A stretch of DNA of 64,000 nt, from assembly GCF_937425535.1 (NCBI RefSeq), contig NZ_OW485601.1:3889501-3953500 (forward strand). Reading direction: 5' to 3'. The position numbers and the translations under genes were made by a program. Position 1 is the first letter of the stretch. Each line of letters begins with the position of its first letter. Source of the stretch: Rhodovastum atsumiense. GTDB taxonomy: Bacteria; Pseudomonadota; Alphaproteobacteria; Acetobacterales; Acetobacteraceae. Shown one piece after another: positions 51,123 to 60,487 of this stretch. The notes under the pieces are model-generated. The model searched no databases. It was not told the origin of the DNA and worked only from the letters and a program-made list of their open reading frames with translations.

Positions 51123-51974
51123 ATGACGATCCAGGCGGAGGAAACCAGAACGATCGCGGTCGGTCCGCACCACCTGTCGGTGACGCGACGGGGCAGTGGC
51201 CCCTCGATCGTTCTGCTGCACGGCATTCCGACCAGCGCCTATCTGTGGCGCGAGGTGGTCCCGCCCCTGGTGTCGGCGGGGTTCGAAACCATCACCATCG
51301 ACCTGCTCGGTTACGGCCGGTCGGACAAGCCGGAGGCGGCGGATCTGGGACTGGCGGCGCAGGCCGAACGGGTGGCCGGCGTTCTCGCCCGGCTGGACTG
51401 GCCGGGGGGAACCCTGATCGGCCACGACATCGGCGGTGGCGTGGCGCAGTTGATCGCCCTGCATCATCCCGATCTGGTCACCGCCCTGGTCCTGGTCGAT
51501 TCCGTTCTCTACGATTCCTTTCCCGAACCCGGCATCGCCCGGCTGAAGGACCCGGCCTGGGACGCCATCCTCGGCGCGCCGGATTTCGATTTGAAGAAAG
51601 GTTTCGCCAAGGGCTTGCGGCGCGGTGTGGTGCAAGCCGACCGCGTCACCCCGGCGCTGATCGACGCCTACGAACGTCCGTTTGCTGGAATCGAGGGGCG
51701 GCGGGCCTATCTGCGCGCCGCCCGCGCCCTGCGCACCGAGGAACTGGCCTCGCGGATGGACGAGATCGAACGGCTTGATGTCCCGACCCTGATCGTGTGG
51801 GGCGAGGACGACGTGTTCCAGCCACTCCACTTCGGCCAGAGGCTGGCCAGGGCGATGCCTCGCGCCCGGCTCGCCATTCTCGACCAGGCGGGCCACTTTC
51901 TTCCCGAGGATGCCCCCGGGCGTCTGGTCCGCCGCATCCTCGATTTCCTGCAGGGCGGCTCCGTCGCAGCCTGA
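51123..51974 (+). CDS. alpha/beta hydrolase, haloalkane dehalogenase/epoxide hydrolase type
   Basis: A 283-residue enzyme. HGIPTSAYLWREVVPPL, LLGYGRSDKP and a nucleophile elbow GHDIGGG put Asp, not Ser, as nucleophile, as in haloalkane dehalogenases and epoxide hydrolases. The acid is probably Asp in VWGEDDVFQ and the base His in QAGHFLPEDAP. The halide-binding Trp/Asn or cap Tyr that would separate the two classes could not be assigned. It shares an operator with the CGNR regulator. Confidence 0.88.
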   Translation: MTIQAEETRTIAVGPHHLSVTRRGSGPSIVLLHGIPTSAYLWREVVPPLVSAGFETITIDLLGYGRSDKPEAADLGLAAQAERVAGVLARLDWPGGTLIGHDIGGGVAQLIALHHPDLVTALVLVDSVLYDSFPEPGIARLKDPAWDAILGAPDFDLKKGFAKGLRRGVVQADRVTPALIDAYERPFAGIEGRRAYLRAARALRTEELASRMDEIERLDVPTLIVWGEDDVFQPLHFGQRLARAMPRARLAILDQAGHFLPEDAPGRLVRRILDFLQGGSVAA

Positions 51975-52029
51975 GCCGGTCCGCGCCCGCCTCTTCAGGT
52001 GGGCGCGGATGAAGGAACAGTCCTCAGGC

Positions 52030-52608
52030 TCAGGGCGTGCCTGCGCGCTTGCGGCCGGTGATCATTGACCATGTCAGGCTCTCGCCATGCGCGCGGCTGC
52101 TGAACAGGTTGCCGGCGACGTGCAGCACCACCAGCCCCAGCGCGAGATTCACCAGCAGCTCGTGCAGCGATTCCAGCCCGTGCAGGCCGCCATAGCTGTC
52201 GGTCATCAGCAGATGGCCGCTCAGGCAGATGCCGCCGAGCACCACCAGCAGCGCGACCACCATTGCCCCGCCGGCGGGGTTGTGGCCCAGGTGCCGCGGC
52301 GCCCGCCCCGCGCGCGAGAGCGCCAGATAGTCCAGCACTACCCGCGGCGGCTTGACGAAATCGGCGAAGCGGGCATGGCGCGGGCCGATGAAACCCCACA
52401 GCACGCGCAGCAGCAGCAGCGACAGGATGCCGTACCCCGCCACCAGATGCAGCAGCTCGGCATCGTCGCCGGTGGCATAGGCGAGCGCGAACAATCCCAC
52501 CAGGCTCCAGTGGAAAACACGGACCAACGGGTCCCAGACCTCCACCTCCGGCGGGGGGGCCGGCAGCGGAGCGCTGCCGGCGGACGAGGTGCTGTCCATG
52601 GCTGTCAT
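52030..52608 (-). CDS. cytochrome b561-type membrane protein, second copy
   Basis: A 192-residue protein with four helices and b-heme His (VRVFHWSLVGLFALAYATGD, LLHLVAGYGILSLLLLRVLW, LHELLVNLALGLVVLHVAGN) and C-terminal MITGRKRAGTP, paralogous to the 45222 product but without the His/Glu-rich loop. It starts at ATG 52608, which overlaps the stop of the PepSY gene by one base. Confidence 0.9.
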   Translation of the reverse strand: MTAMDSTSSAGSAPLPAPPPEVEVWDPLVRVFHWSLVGLFALAYATGDDAELLHLVAGYGILSLLLLRVLWGFIGPRHARFADFVKPPRVVLDYLALSRAGRAPRHLGHNPAGGAMVVALLVVLGGICLSGHLLMTDSYGGLHGLESLHELLVNLALGLVVLHVAGNLFSSRAHGESLTWSMITGRKRAGTP

Positions 52609-52895
52609 CACTTCGAGCCGAGAACGGCGCCGCTGGTGGGATCGACGAACAACTCGCCCTTCACGCCGTTCCTGTCGGTGACGTAGATCTCGCCGCAGGC
52701 TTTTTCGATCTTCACGCGACGAACCTGGTAGCCCTGCGCCTCTGCCTTCGCCTGCAGCTCCGCGGCGCTCAGGTAGGTGTTCTCCGGCGCCGTGGTGCAG
52801 GGGCGGCCGAAGCTGCTGGCATGCGCGCCCGCGGCCCCCAGCGCGACGATGCCGGCCCCGGCGACGGTGGCGAGGATTTTGACGATGCGGCTCAT
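52608..52895 (-). CDS. secreted PepSY-domain protein
   Basis: A 95-residue protein with signal ILATVAGAGIVALGAAGAHA and a PepSY fold (AELQAKAEAQGYQVRRVKIE, KACGEIYVTDRNGVKGELFV). Two Cys might form a disulfide. First of a two-gene operon with cytochrome b. Confidence 0.88.
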   Translation of the reverse strand: MSRIVKILATVAGAGIVALGAAGAHASSFGRPCTTAPENTYLSAAELQAKAEAQGYQVRRVKIEKACGEIYVTDRNGVKGELFVDPTSGAVLGSK

Positions 52896-52982
52896 GGGAT
52901 CTCTCCTGTTTCAGACAGGCGACAGACTGGCGCAACCGCGCTGACGCCACGCTGTGCGGAGATGTCAGCGAATTGTCAGGTG

Positions 52983-53129
52983 TTGGGGCGTTGCCCCAAG
53001 CCCCACCAGGAGGCTTCGCCTCCTGGACCTCCACCAAGGGCTTCGCCCTTGGAACCCATTCCTTGCCGCGCAGCGCACCCGGGGTGCAGGGGCCTTGTGG
53101 CCCCTGCCGGGTCCAGGGCAGAGCCCTGG
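52983..53129. repeat. multi-hairpin interspersed repeat, copy 2 (probable terminator)
   Basis: Hairpins at 52983-52999, 53007-53025 and 53034-53052 are the reverse complement of the element at 20502-20576, with the first two stems the same. Two more inverted repeats follow at 53087-53106 and 53113-53129, giving five in a row. It lies just after the stop of protein B (53136) and ahead of the PepSY gene, consistent with a terminator. Confidence 0.8.
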
Positions 53130-53135
53130 CCTTCC

Positions 53136-56100
53136 TTACTGTCGCGCCAGCAACCCCATGATCTCCGCCGCCGGCAACGGATGGCTGAACAGGTTCCCCT
53201 GTGCCTCGCCGCAGCCATCCTCGCACAGTGTCTGCAATTGCGCTTCCGTCTCCACGCCTTCGGCGGTGGTGACCACGCTGAGCGCGCTGCACATGTCGGT
53301 GACGGCGCGGACGATGGCGTGGCTCTGGCGGGACTGTTCCAGCTCGCGGGTGAAGCTGCGGTCGATCTTGACCTTGTCGAAGGGGAAGCGCCGCAGGTAG
53401 CTCAGCGACGAGGTGCCGGTGCCGAAATCGTCCATGACGATGCGCACGCCCAGTGATTTCAGCCGGTGCAGCCGGGCCAGTGTCGCCCCGGTGTCGTGCA
53501 GCATCACCGCCTCGGTGATTTCCAGTTCCAGCCGCGCCGGATCGAGCCCGGAGCGGTCCAGCGCCGCGGCGATGACATCCACCAGCCCGCGATGGGCGAA
53601 CTGCGTGGGCGAGAGGTTCACCGCCACCCGCAGCCGGCCCGGCCAGCCGGCGGCATCGGCGCAGGCGCGCGCCAGCACCCATTCGCCGATCGGGACGATC
53701 AGCCCGATCTCCTCGGCCAGCGGCATGAAGGCGGCGGGCAGCACGAGGCCGCGCTCCGGATGCTGCCAGCGCAGCAGCGCTTCCAGCCCGCTGATCCGGC
53801 GCGAGGCCAGGTCGATGACCGGCTGGTAGAACAGCTCGAAGCCGCCGGTCAGCAGGGCCCGGCGCAGGTCGAGTTCCAGGGTGCGGCGGCGCTGCATGCG
53901 CGCGTCCATGTCGGGTTCGAAGAAGCGCCAGCAGCCGCGCCCCTCGGCCTTGGCGCGATACAGCGCGAGGTCGGCCGCCTTGACCAGCCGGTCGGCGGTG
54001 CAGCCGTCGGCGGGGGCCAGCGCGATGCCGATGCTGCTGCCGATGACCACCTGGTGGTCGTCCAGCTCGAAGGGGATGCCGAGCCGCTCGACCAGCCGGT
54101 AGGCGAGGGTGGTCGCGGATTGCGGCTGGTCCACGACCGACTGGATCACCGCGAACTCGTCGCCGCCCAGCCGCGCCAGCGTGTCGGTCTCGCGCAGCTC
54201 CGTCCGCAGCCGCGCGGTGACGGCGCGCAGCAGCGCGTCGCCCACCGGATGGCCGAGCGTGTCGTTGACTTCCTTGAAGCGGTCCAGGTCGATCAGCAGC
54301 ACCGCGAAGCCCTCGCCGCGCTGCGCGCGCGCCAGCGCTTCTTCCAGCCGCTCGTGGAACAGCGCCCGGTTGGGCAGGCCGGTCAGCGGGTCGTGGCGGG
54401 CGAGATGGGCGATATGCGCCTCCGCCTCGCGCCGCTCGGTGACGTCGATGATCACGCCGAGCGCGCCGAGCGGCTGCCACTCGGCGCCGTATTCCCAGCG
54501 GGAGCGGGTTTCGAAATGGCGCAGGCTGCCGTCGGAGAGGCGGCGGATGCGGAAGGTCGCGGTGGTGGTGCTGGCGCGCAACGCCAGGGCGGCGTGGAGA
54601 TGGGCCCGGATGGTCTCCAGGTCTTCGGGCAGGATCGGACCCCACCATTGCGCGACCGTCAGCGGTGCCTCTCCGGCGGGCAGGCCGATCATGGCCCGCG
54701 CCTCCGGGCTGCAATGGACCTGGCCGGTGACGTAGTCGTGGCGGAAGCTGCCGATATGGCCGATTTCCAGGCTCAGGCGCAGCAATGCCTCGGCCTCGCG
54801 GCTGTCGGTGACGTCGATCACCGCGCCGATGTCGCTCACCGGGCGTCCGTTCGCGTCGTAGCTGAAATGGGTGCGCAGCTCGATGTGGCGCAGCTTGCCG
54901 TCGGCGGGATGGCGGATGCGATAGCCGAGGGTCAGGTTCGGCTGCCGTCGGGACATGGCATCGGCGATGGCGGCCAGCACGCGCCGGCGATCCACCGGCA
55001 GCAGGGTCCCAAGCCAGCTCCGCAGCGAGACCGGCGTCTCGTCCACCGGCAGCCCGTGCAGGGCCCGCACCCCGGCGTCGCAGGAAATGTCGCCGCTGGC
55101 CATGTCATGGGTGTAGGTGCCGATCCGGCTGGTCTCCATGCCCAGGCGGAGCAGCGCCTCGCTGGCGCGCACCCGCTCGGTGGCGGCGCGCAGCGCGGTG
55201 ATGTCCTGCACGATGCCGATATGGCGCAGCGGCTGGCCGTCCGGGCCGCGGGCGGAAACGCCGACGCTGAGCCGTCCCCACACCACCGTCCCGTCCGGGC
55301 GGAGATAGCGCAGCTCCGCTTCGAAGCGGTCGCTGTTGCCCTGGGCGCTGCGCCGCAGCTCCATGATCCGGGCGCGGTCCGCCGGATGCATGACGTCGAA
55401 GGGCGTCATGCCGTGGCACAGCTCGGCCTCGGTGCGGCCGGTCAGCTCGCAGTAGCGGCGGTTGACCCGCAGGAACCGGACGGTGGCGGTATCGACCTCG
55501 GTCAGTCCCGCCATGCTGTTGGCGAAGACGGCATCCAGCGCGGTGCGGTATTCCAGGGCGCGGGCGGCACGCTCGCGCTCGCGGGCCCGCGCCAGCCGGT
55601 TGGCCAGCAGCACCGCCCCCAGCGTGAGCGCCTCCAGCAGCAGCACGCCCGTGCCGAAGTGCCAGGCATCGCGGCGCCAGGGGGCCAGCACCTCCTCGGT
55701 GCCGCGGGTCGCCACCAGCACCAGCGGGAAATCCGAGGCGACCCGCACCCCGATGACGCGCTCCACCCCGTCGAGCATGCTGTGTTCCCGCAGGGCACCG
55801 CTCGGCCCGGCTGCCAGCACGCGGCGGAACGTCGGGGTCTCGCCGAAGGGCACGCCGACGACGTGTTCCATCCAGGGATGGCGCGCGAGCAGCACGCCGT
55901 CGCGGCGATGCAGCGCCACCGTGCTTTGCGGGCCCAGCGTCAGCCGGGCGAAGAAATCCTCGAAGAAGCCGAGGTCGATGGCGGCGGCGACCACGCCGAG
56001 GAAGGTGCCGTCGGTGGCGATGACCCGGCGGGAGAGATAGACGGTCCAGCGCCCGTCGATCTGGCTGCGCACCGGGCCGGTCAGGATGCCGTCCGGTCCG

Positions 56101-56621
56101 GGCTGGTCGCGCGCGGCGTCGAAGGGCGGTTGTCCCGCCATGATGACATCCGGGGCGGGCCACATCATGGAACTGCCGACCAGCCGGCCGGTGGCGTCGA
56201 TCAGCAGCAGTCGCCGCACCCGCGGCAGCGCCGCGATGCGCGCGCGCAGCATCTCCTGCGTGGCGCGGGAGGCGAGCTGGTCGTGGAATTCCCGCGGCGT
56301 GTTGATGCCCTCGGCGGCCATCCAGGCGAGGATTTCGGTTTCAAGCCGGTCGATGGTGTGGAAGCTGTCCTCCACCCAGTTGCCCAGCGCCAGCGCCAGG
56401 TTCCGCATCTCGCGCTCGGTGTCGTGCAGCAGTGCCTGGCGCTGCTGCACGAGGTAGAGGCCGGTGCCCAGCGCGATGACCAGGCCGAGCGCCCCGCCGA
56501 TCAGGGCGCGCCACAGCCCCCTGCGGGCGCTGCCACGCCGCACCCGGCGGATCAGGCCGCGCAGGAGATCGCGCCAGGTCAATTGCGGCATTGGCGGCGC
56601 GGGTGGGCGGGGCCGGTCCAT
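53136..56621 (-). CDS. CACHE-PAS-GGDEF-EAL bifunctional c-di-GMP protein B
   Basis: A 1161-residue paralogue of protein A: TM at about 40-60, periplasmic double-CACHE-like region, TM at about 305-330, three PAS/PAC units, GGDEF with RETDTLARLGGDEF (inhibitory site kept) and EAL with ISGLEALLRW, VNLSPTQF, ELEITEA, MDDFGTGTSSL. The Tyr of the usual DFGTGYSSL is Thr here, an unusual change in the EAL loop 6 area. Its 3' end is marked by the multi-hairpin repeat. Signal unknown. Confidence 0.93.
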   Translation of the reverse strand: MDRPRPPAPPMPQLTWRDLLRGLIRRVRRGSARRGLWRALIGGALGLVIALGTGLYLVQQRQALLHDTEREMRNLALALGNWVEDSFHTIDRLETEILAWMAAEGINTPREFHDQLASRATQEMLRARIAALPRVRRLLLIDATGRLVGSSMMWPAPDVIMAGQPPFDAARDQPGPDGILTGPVRSQIDGRWTVYLSRRVIATDGTFLGVVAAAIDLGFFEDFFARLTLGPQSTVALHRRDGVLLARHPWMEHVVGVPFGETPTFRRVLAAGPSGALREHSMLDGVERVIGVRVASDFPLVLVATRGTEEVLAPWRRDAWHFGTGVLLLEALTLGAVLLANRLARARERERAARALEYRTALDAVFANSMAGLTEVDTATVRFLRVNRRYCELTGRTEAELCHGMTPFDVMHPADRARIMELRRSAQGNSDRFEAELRYLRPDGTVVWGRLSVGVSARGPDGQPLRHIGIVQDITALRAATERVRASEALLRLGMETSRIGTYTHDMASGDISCDAGVRALHGLPVDETPVSLRSWLGTLLPVDRRRVLAAIADAMSRRQPNLTLGYRIRHPADGKLRHIELRTHFSYDANGRPVSDIGAVIDVTDSREAEALLRLSLEIGHIGSFRHDYVTGQVHCSPEARAMIGLPAGEAPLTVAQWWGPILPEDLETIRAHLHAALALRASTTTATFRIRRLSDGSLRHFETRSRWEYGAEWQPLGALGVIIDVTERREAEAHIAHLARHDPLTGLPNRALFHERLEEALARAQRGEGFAVLLIDLDRFKEVNDTLGHPVGDALLRAVTARLRTELRETDTLARLGGDEFAVIQSVVDQPQSATTLAYRLVERLGIPFELDDHQVVIGSSIGIALAPADGCTADRLVKAADLALYRAKAEGRGCWRFFEPDMDARMQRRRTLELDLRRALLTGGFELFYQPVIDLASRRISGLEALLRWQHPERGLVLPAAFMPLAEEIGLIVPIGEWVLARACADAAGWPGRLRVAVNLSPTQFAHRGLVDVIAAALDRSGLDPARLELEITEAVMLHDTGATLARLHRLKSLGVRIVMDDFGTGTSSLSYLRRFPFDKVKIDRSFTRELEQSRQSHAIVRAVTDMCSALSVVTTAEGVETEAQLQTLCEDGCGEAQGNLFSHPLPAAEIMGLLARQ

Positions 56622-56876
56622 GCATCATCCTCCCGCCTCGGCGCGGAGCACGGGCGGGGGGCATCCGATGTGGCTGTGGAGGCGCCCGGGACCACTCCTT
56701 CCGCCTGCCGCATCGCCACGACCGGGGACGGCGCGCGCCTCAGGGAATGCTGGAAAATTCTTAACCTTCAATCATCTTGAAGCACTCCGTTTCGCATATG
56801 AGTGCAACCGGGCGCAAGGATCCTGGCACGGCAAACCGAAATATTCTGTTACAGGAATCTGGGCCGGGTGGTTGGC

Positions 56877-59800
56877 TCAGGGGCCGGCGGGGTGGTCCGT
56901 GGTGGCCAGATGCCGCAACAGGGCGGGGACATCCCTGGCCGGGCAGGGGCCGGCGAACAGATGGCCCTGCATCTCGTCGCAGCCTTCCCGGGCCAGCGCC
57001 TGCAACTGGTCCTCGGTTTCCACTCCCTCGGCGGTGGCGGTCATGCCGAGCCCGGCGCACAGCCCGGTGACGGCGCGGATGACGGCCAGCGCGTTGCCCG
57101 CGTGCGGCTGTCCGACGCTGCCGGTCAGGTGGCGGTCGATCTTCACCCGGTCGAAGGTGAAGCGCTGCAGGCAGGTCAGCAGCGAGTGGCCGGTGCCGAA
57201 ATCGTCCATGGCAACGCGCACGCCCAGGCCCTTCAGCCGCTGCAGCGTGGCCAGCGTCGCCTCGGTCCCCTGCAGCATCACCGCCTCGGTGATCTCCAGT
57301 TCCAGCCGCGCCGGATCGAGCCCGGAATGCTGCAGTGCCGTGGCGACGGCCTCGACCAGCCCGCGATGCGCGAACTGCGCCGGCGAGAGGTTCACCGACA
57401 CCTTCAGGGCATCGGCCCAGGTGGTGGCCCAGGTGGCGGCCCAGGCGGCGGCATCATCGCAGGCCCGTGCCAGCACCCATTCTCCGATCGGGACGATCAG
57501 GCCGATTTCCTCGGCCAGCGGCAGGAAGCTGTCCGGCAGGGTCGGCCCGTGCCCGGGGCGGTGCCAGCGCAGCAGCGCCTCCAGCCCGTTGATGCGGCGG
57601 GAGCGGGCATCGACGATGGGTTGGTAGAGCAGCTCGAATTCACCCTTGGCCACCGCCCGGCGCAGGTCGGTCTCCAGGGCGCGGCGGCGCTGCATGCGCG
57701 CGTCCATTTCGGGCTCGAAGAAGCGCCAGCAACTGCGCCCCTCTTCCTTGGCGCGATACAGCGCCATGTCCGCCCCCCGGAACAATTGCTCGCGTTCGGT
57801 TGCGTCGCCGGGGGCGAGGGCGATGCCGATGCTGGTGCTGATGCAGACCTGGTGGCCCTCCAGCGTGAACGGCGTGCCGAGCACCTCGACCATCCGCCGG
57901 GCCAGCGTGGTCGCGTCCTGCGGCTGGTCCACCGCCGACTGGATCACCGCGAACTCGTCGCCGCCGAGCCGGGCCAGCGTGTCGGTCTCGCGCAGCTCCG
58001 CCTGCAGCCGGGCGGTCACCGCGCGCAGCAGCGCGTCGCCCATCGGGTGGCCGAGCGTGTCGTTGATCTCCTTGAAGCGGTCGAGGTCGACCAGCAGCAG
58101 GGCGAACCCGGCATGGCGCCGGGCCCGCGCCAGCGCCTCGTCCAGCCGCTCGCGGAACAGCACCCGGTTGGGCAGGCCGGTCAGGGCGTCGTGGCACGCC
58201 ATGTGCGCGATATGCGCCGCCGCCTCGTGCTGCTCGGTCACGTCGATGAAGACGCCATGCATGCTGTCCAGTTGTCCGTCGGGGCCGAACTCGGCGCGCA
58301 CCCTGGCCTCGAAATGGCGCAGGCGGCCGTCGCCGGGATGGCGGACCCGGAAGGTATCGCTGCCCTCCGCCAGTTGCACCTGCTCGCCCCGCGCGATGTT
58401 GGCGCGCAGGCGCGCGATCTCCTCGGGCAGGAAATTGGCGAACCAGTCCTGCTCCGCGATGGGCCCGTCGCCGGGGGGCAGGCCGATCATGGCCCGCAGC
58501 TCCGGCCCGCACTGCACCAGGCCGGTAGTGAAGTCGTGGCGGAAGCTGCCGATGCGGCCGGCCGCGAGGCACAGCCGCAGCAGCGCTTCCGCCTCACGGC
58601 TGGCGGTGACGTCGATGATCGCGCCGCGATCGACCACCGGCCGCCCGTCGGCATCGAATTCGAAATGGGTGCGGACCTCGATATGCCGTATCGTTCCGTC
58701 CACCGGGTGGCGGATGCGATAGGCCAGGGTCATCTCCGGGCACTGCCGGGCCAGCCCGTCGGCGATCATCGCCTCCACTGTCCTGCGGTCCGCCGGCAGC
58801 ATCCTGGCGAGCCAGGCCTCGGTGGTGAGCGGGCCGTTGGTCGCCGGGGCCTCGTGCAGCGCCCGTGCCTCCGGCCCGCAGGTGATTTCACCGGTGACGA
58901 GATCGCGCGTGTAGGTGGCGATCCGGCTGATCCGCATGCACAGGCGCAGCCGCTCCGCGGTGGCGCGCAACTCGGTGATGTCCTGCACCACGGCAAGGGC
59001 ACGCATCGGCCGGCCCCGCTGGTCGCGGGCGGAGACGGCGACGCTGATGCGGCCCCACACCACCGTGCCGTCGGGCCGCAGGTAACGCAGTTCCGTGTCC
59101 CAGTGACCGTTCTCGTCCATCGCCGCACGCCAGTCCCCGGTGATCTTCCGGCGGTCCTGTGGATGCACGATGTCGTGCACGGTGAGTCCGTGGCACAGTT
59201 CGGCCTCGGTGCGGCCGGTGGTCTCACAGTAGCGGCGGTTGACGCGCAGGAAGCGCCCCGAGGGGATCTCCACTTCACTCAGTGCGGCCGTGCCGTTGGC
59301 GAAGGCGGCCTCGATCGCCGCCGCGTATTCGCGCAGGCGGGCAGTCCGCGCCCGGGCCATGCGCCGCGCGAGCAGCACGCCGCCCAGGATCATTCCTTCC
59401 ACCAGCACCAGTGCCGGGCCGATGCGCCCGGCCAGCCGGTGCCAGGGCGCGAGCACCTCGCTGTCGGCGCGCCCCACCACGACGAACAGGGGATACCCTT
59501 CCACCGCCTGCACCCCCGCGACACGTTCCTGGCCGTCCACCGGGCTGCGGCCGTGCAGGGAACCGCCCGGCCCGGCGGACAGGATCCGTTGCAGCTCCGG
59601 GGTCGGCTCGAAGCGGCTGCCGGTCGGGCCCGGCCTGGGATGGCGCGCGAGCAGCACGCCGTCGCGGCGGCTGAACAGGATCGAGCTTTGCGGGCCGAGG
59701 GCGATGGCGTCCAACAGGCGATCGAAATAGGCGAGGTCGATGCTGGCGGCGACGACGCCGAGAAAGCTGCCGTCCGATGCGCGGATCGGGCGGGAGAGGT

Positions 59801-60389
59801 GGATGACCATCCGTCCGTCGCTCAGGGCTGGTACCGGGACGCCGAGGAAATGGTCGCGGCCGGGATCGTCGCGCAGCCGATCGAAATACTCGCGCCCCGC
59901 CGCATGGAGCGACGGGGGCGGCCAGGCCGCGGTGCCGTTGATGTAACGGCCCTCGGCATCGACGAGGAAGAGGGTGCGCACGCGCGGCTGGCCGGCGATG
60001 CGGGCGGCCAGGTTCTCGTAGGCCGGATGTCCGGACAGCCTGGCGCGGAATTGCTCCGGGGTGTCGATGCCCTGGGCGGCGATCCAGTCCGCGGTCGCGG
60101 TTTCCAGCACTTCGATCGCGTGGAAGTCGGCTTCCAGCCATCTGGCGAGCAGCAGGGAAACGTTCTGCGTCTCGCGCCGCGCGTCCTGCAGGCCGTGTTC
60201 CCGCTCCTGCGCGAGATACACCCCGGTCACGACGGCCAGGCCGATCCCCAGCACCGCGCCGACGAGCACGGGCCAGGGCGTCCCCCCGTCACCCGCAGGC
60301 TCCGGGGAGCAGGCAGCGCGCAACCGGTCCAGACCTTTCAGCAACCAACCGGCCAGCGGGCCGGGCCGGATCATGTCAGGAGATCGCAT
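56877..60389 (-). CDS. CACHE-PAS-GGDEF-EAL bifunctional c-di-GMP protein C
   Basis: An 1170-residue protein of the same design. TM near 38-58, an extracytoplasmic region (VRTLFLVDAEGRYINGTAAW), second TM near 305, three PAS/PAC units, RETDTLARLGGDEF, INGLEALLRW and MDDFGTGHSLL (the usual Tyr-Ser-Ser replaced by His-Ser-Leu). The EAL substrate part LEITEAVM differs slightly from LEITETVM. About 250 bp separate it from protein B, and about 100 bp from D. Confidence 0.92.
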   Translation of the reverse strand: MRSPDMIRPGPLAGWLLKGLDRLRAACSPEPAGDGGTPWPVLVGAVLGIGLAVVTGVYLAQEREHGLQDARRETQNVSLLLARWLEADFHAIEVLETATADWIAAQGIDTPEQFRARLSGHPAYENLAARIAGQPRVRTLFLVDAEGRYINGTAAWPPPSLHAAGREYFDRLRDDPGRDHFLGVPVPALSDGRMVIHLSRPIRASDGSFLGVVAASIDLAYFDRLLDAIALGPQSSILFSRRDGVLLARHPRPGPTGSRFEPTPELQRILSAGPGGSLHGRSPVDGQERVAGVQAVEGYPLFVVVGRADSEVLAPWHRLAGRIGPALVLVEGMILGGVLLARRMARARTARLREYAAAIEAAFANGTAALSEVEIPSGRFLRVNRRYCETTGRTEAELCHGLTVHDIVHPQDRRKITGDWRAAMDENGHWDTELRYLRPDGTVVWGRISVAVSARDQRGRPMRALAVVQDITELRATAERLRLCMRISRIATYTRDLVTGEITCGPEARALHEAPATNGPLTTEAWLARMLPADRRTVEAMIADGLARQCPEMTLAYRIRHPVDGTIRHIEVRTHFEFDADGRPVVDRGAIIDVTASREAEALLRLCLAAGRIGSFRHDFTTGLVQCGPELRAMIGLPPGDGPIAEQDWFANFLPEEIARLRANIARGEQVQLAEGSDTFRVRHPGDGRLRHFEARVRAEFGPDGQLDSMHGVFIDVTEQHEAAAHIAHMACHDALTGLPNRVLFRERLDEALARARRHAGFALLLVDLDRFKEINDTLGHPMGDALLRAVTARLQAELRETDTLARLGGDEFAVIQSAVDQPQDATTLARRMVEVLGTPFTLEGHQVCISTSIGIALAPGDATEREQLFRGADMALYRAKEEGRSCWRFFEPEMDARMQRRRALETDLRRAVAKGEFELLYQPIVDARSRRINGLEALLRWHRPGHGPTLPDSFLPLAEEIGLIVPIGEWVLARACDDAAAWAATWATTWADALKVSVNLSPAQFAHRGLVEAVATALQHSGLDPARLELEITEAVMLQGTEATLATLQRLKGLGVRVAMDDFGTGHSLLTCLQRFTFDRVKIDRHLTGSVGQPHAGNALAVIRAVTGLCAGLGMTATAEGVETEDQLQALAREGCDEMQGHLFAGPCPARDVPALLRHLATTDHPAGP

Positions 60390-60487
60390 CGGTTTCGCCG
60401 GGGATATACTTGAACGATCGTTCCGCCCCTGAAAGAACCAACCAAATTACCGAAAGAGCACGCCTATTATCAGGAGCCTTTGGTTGA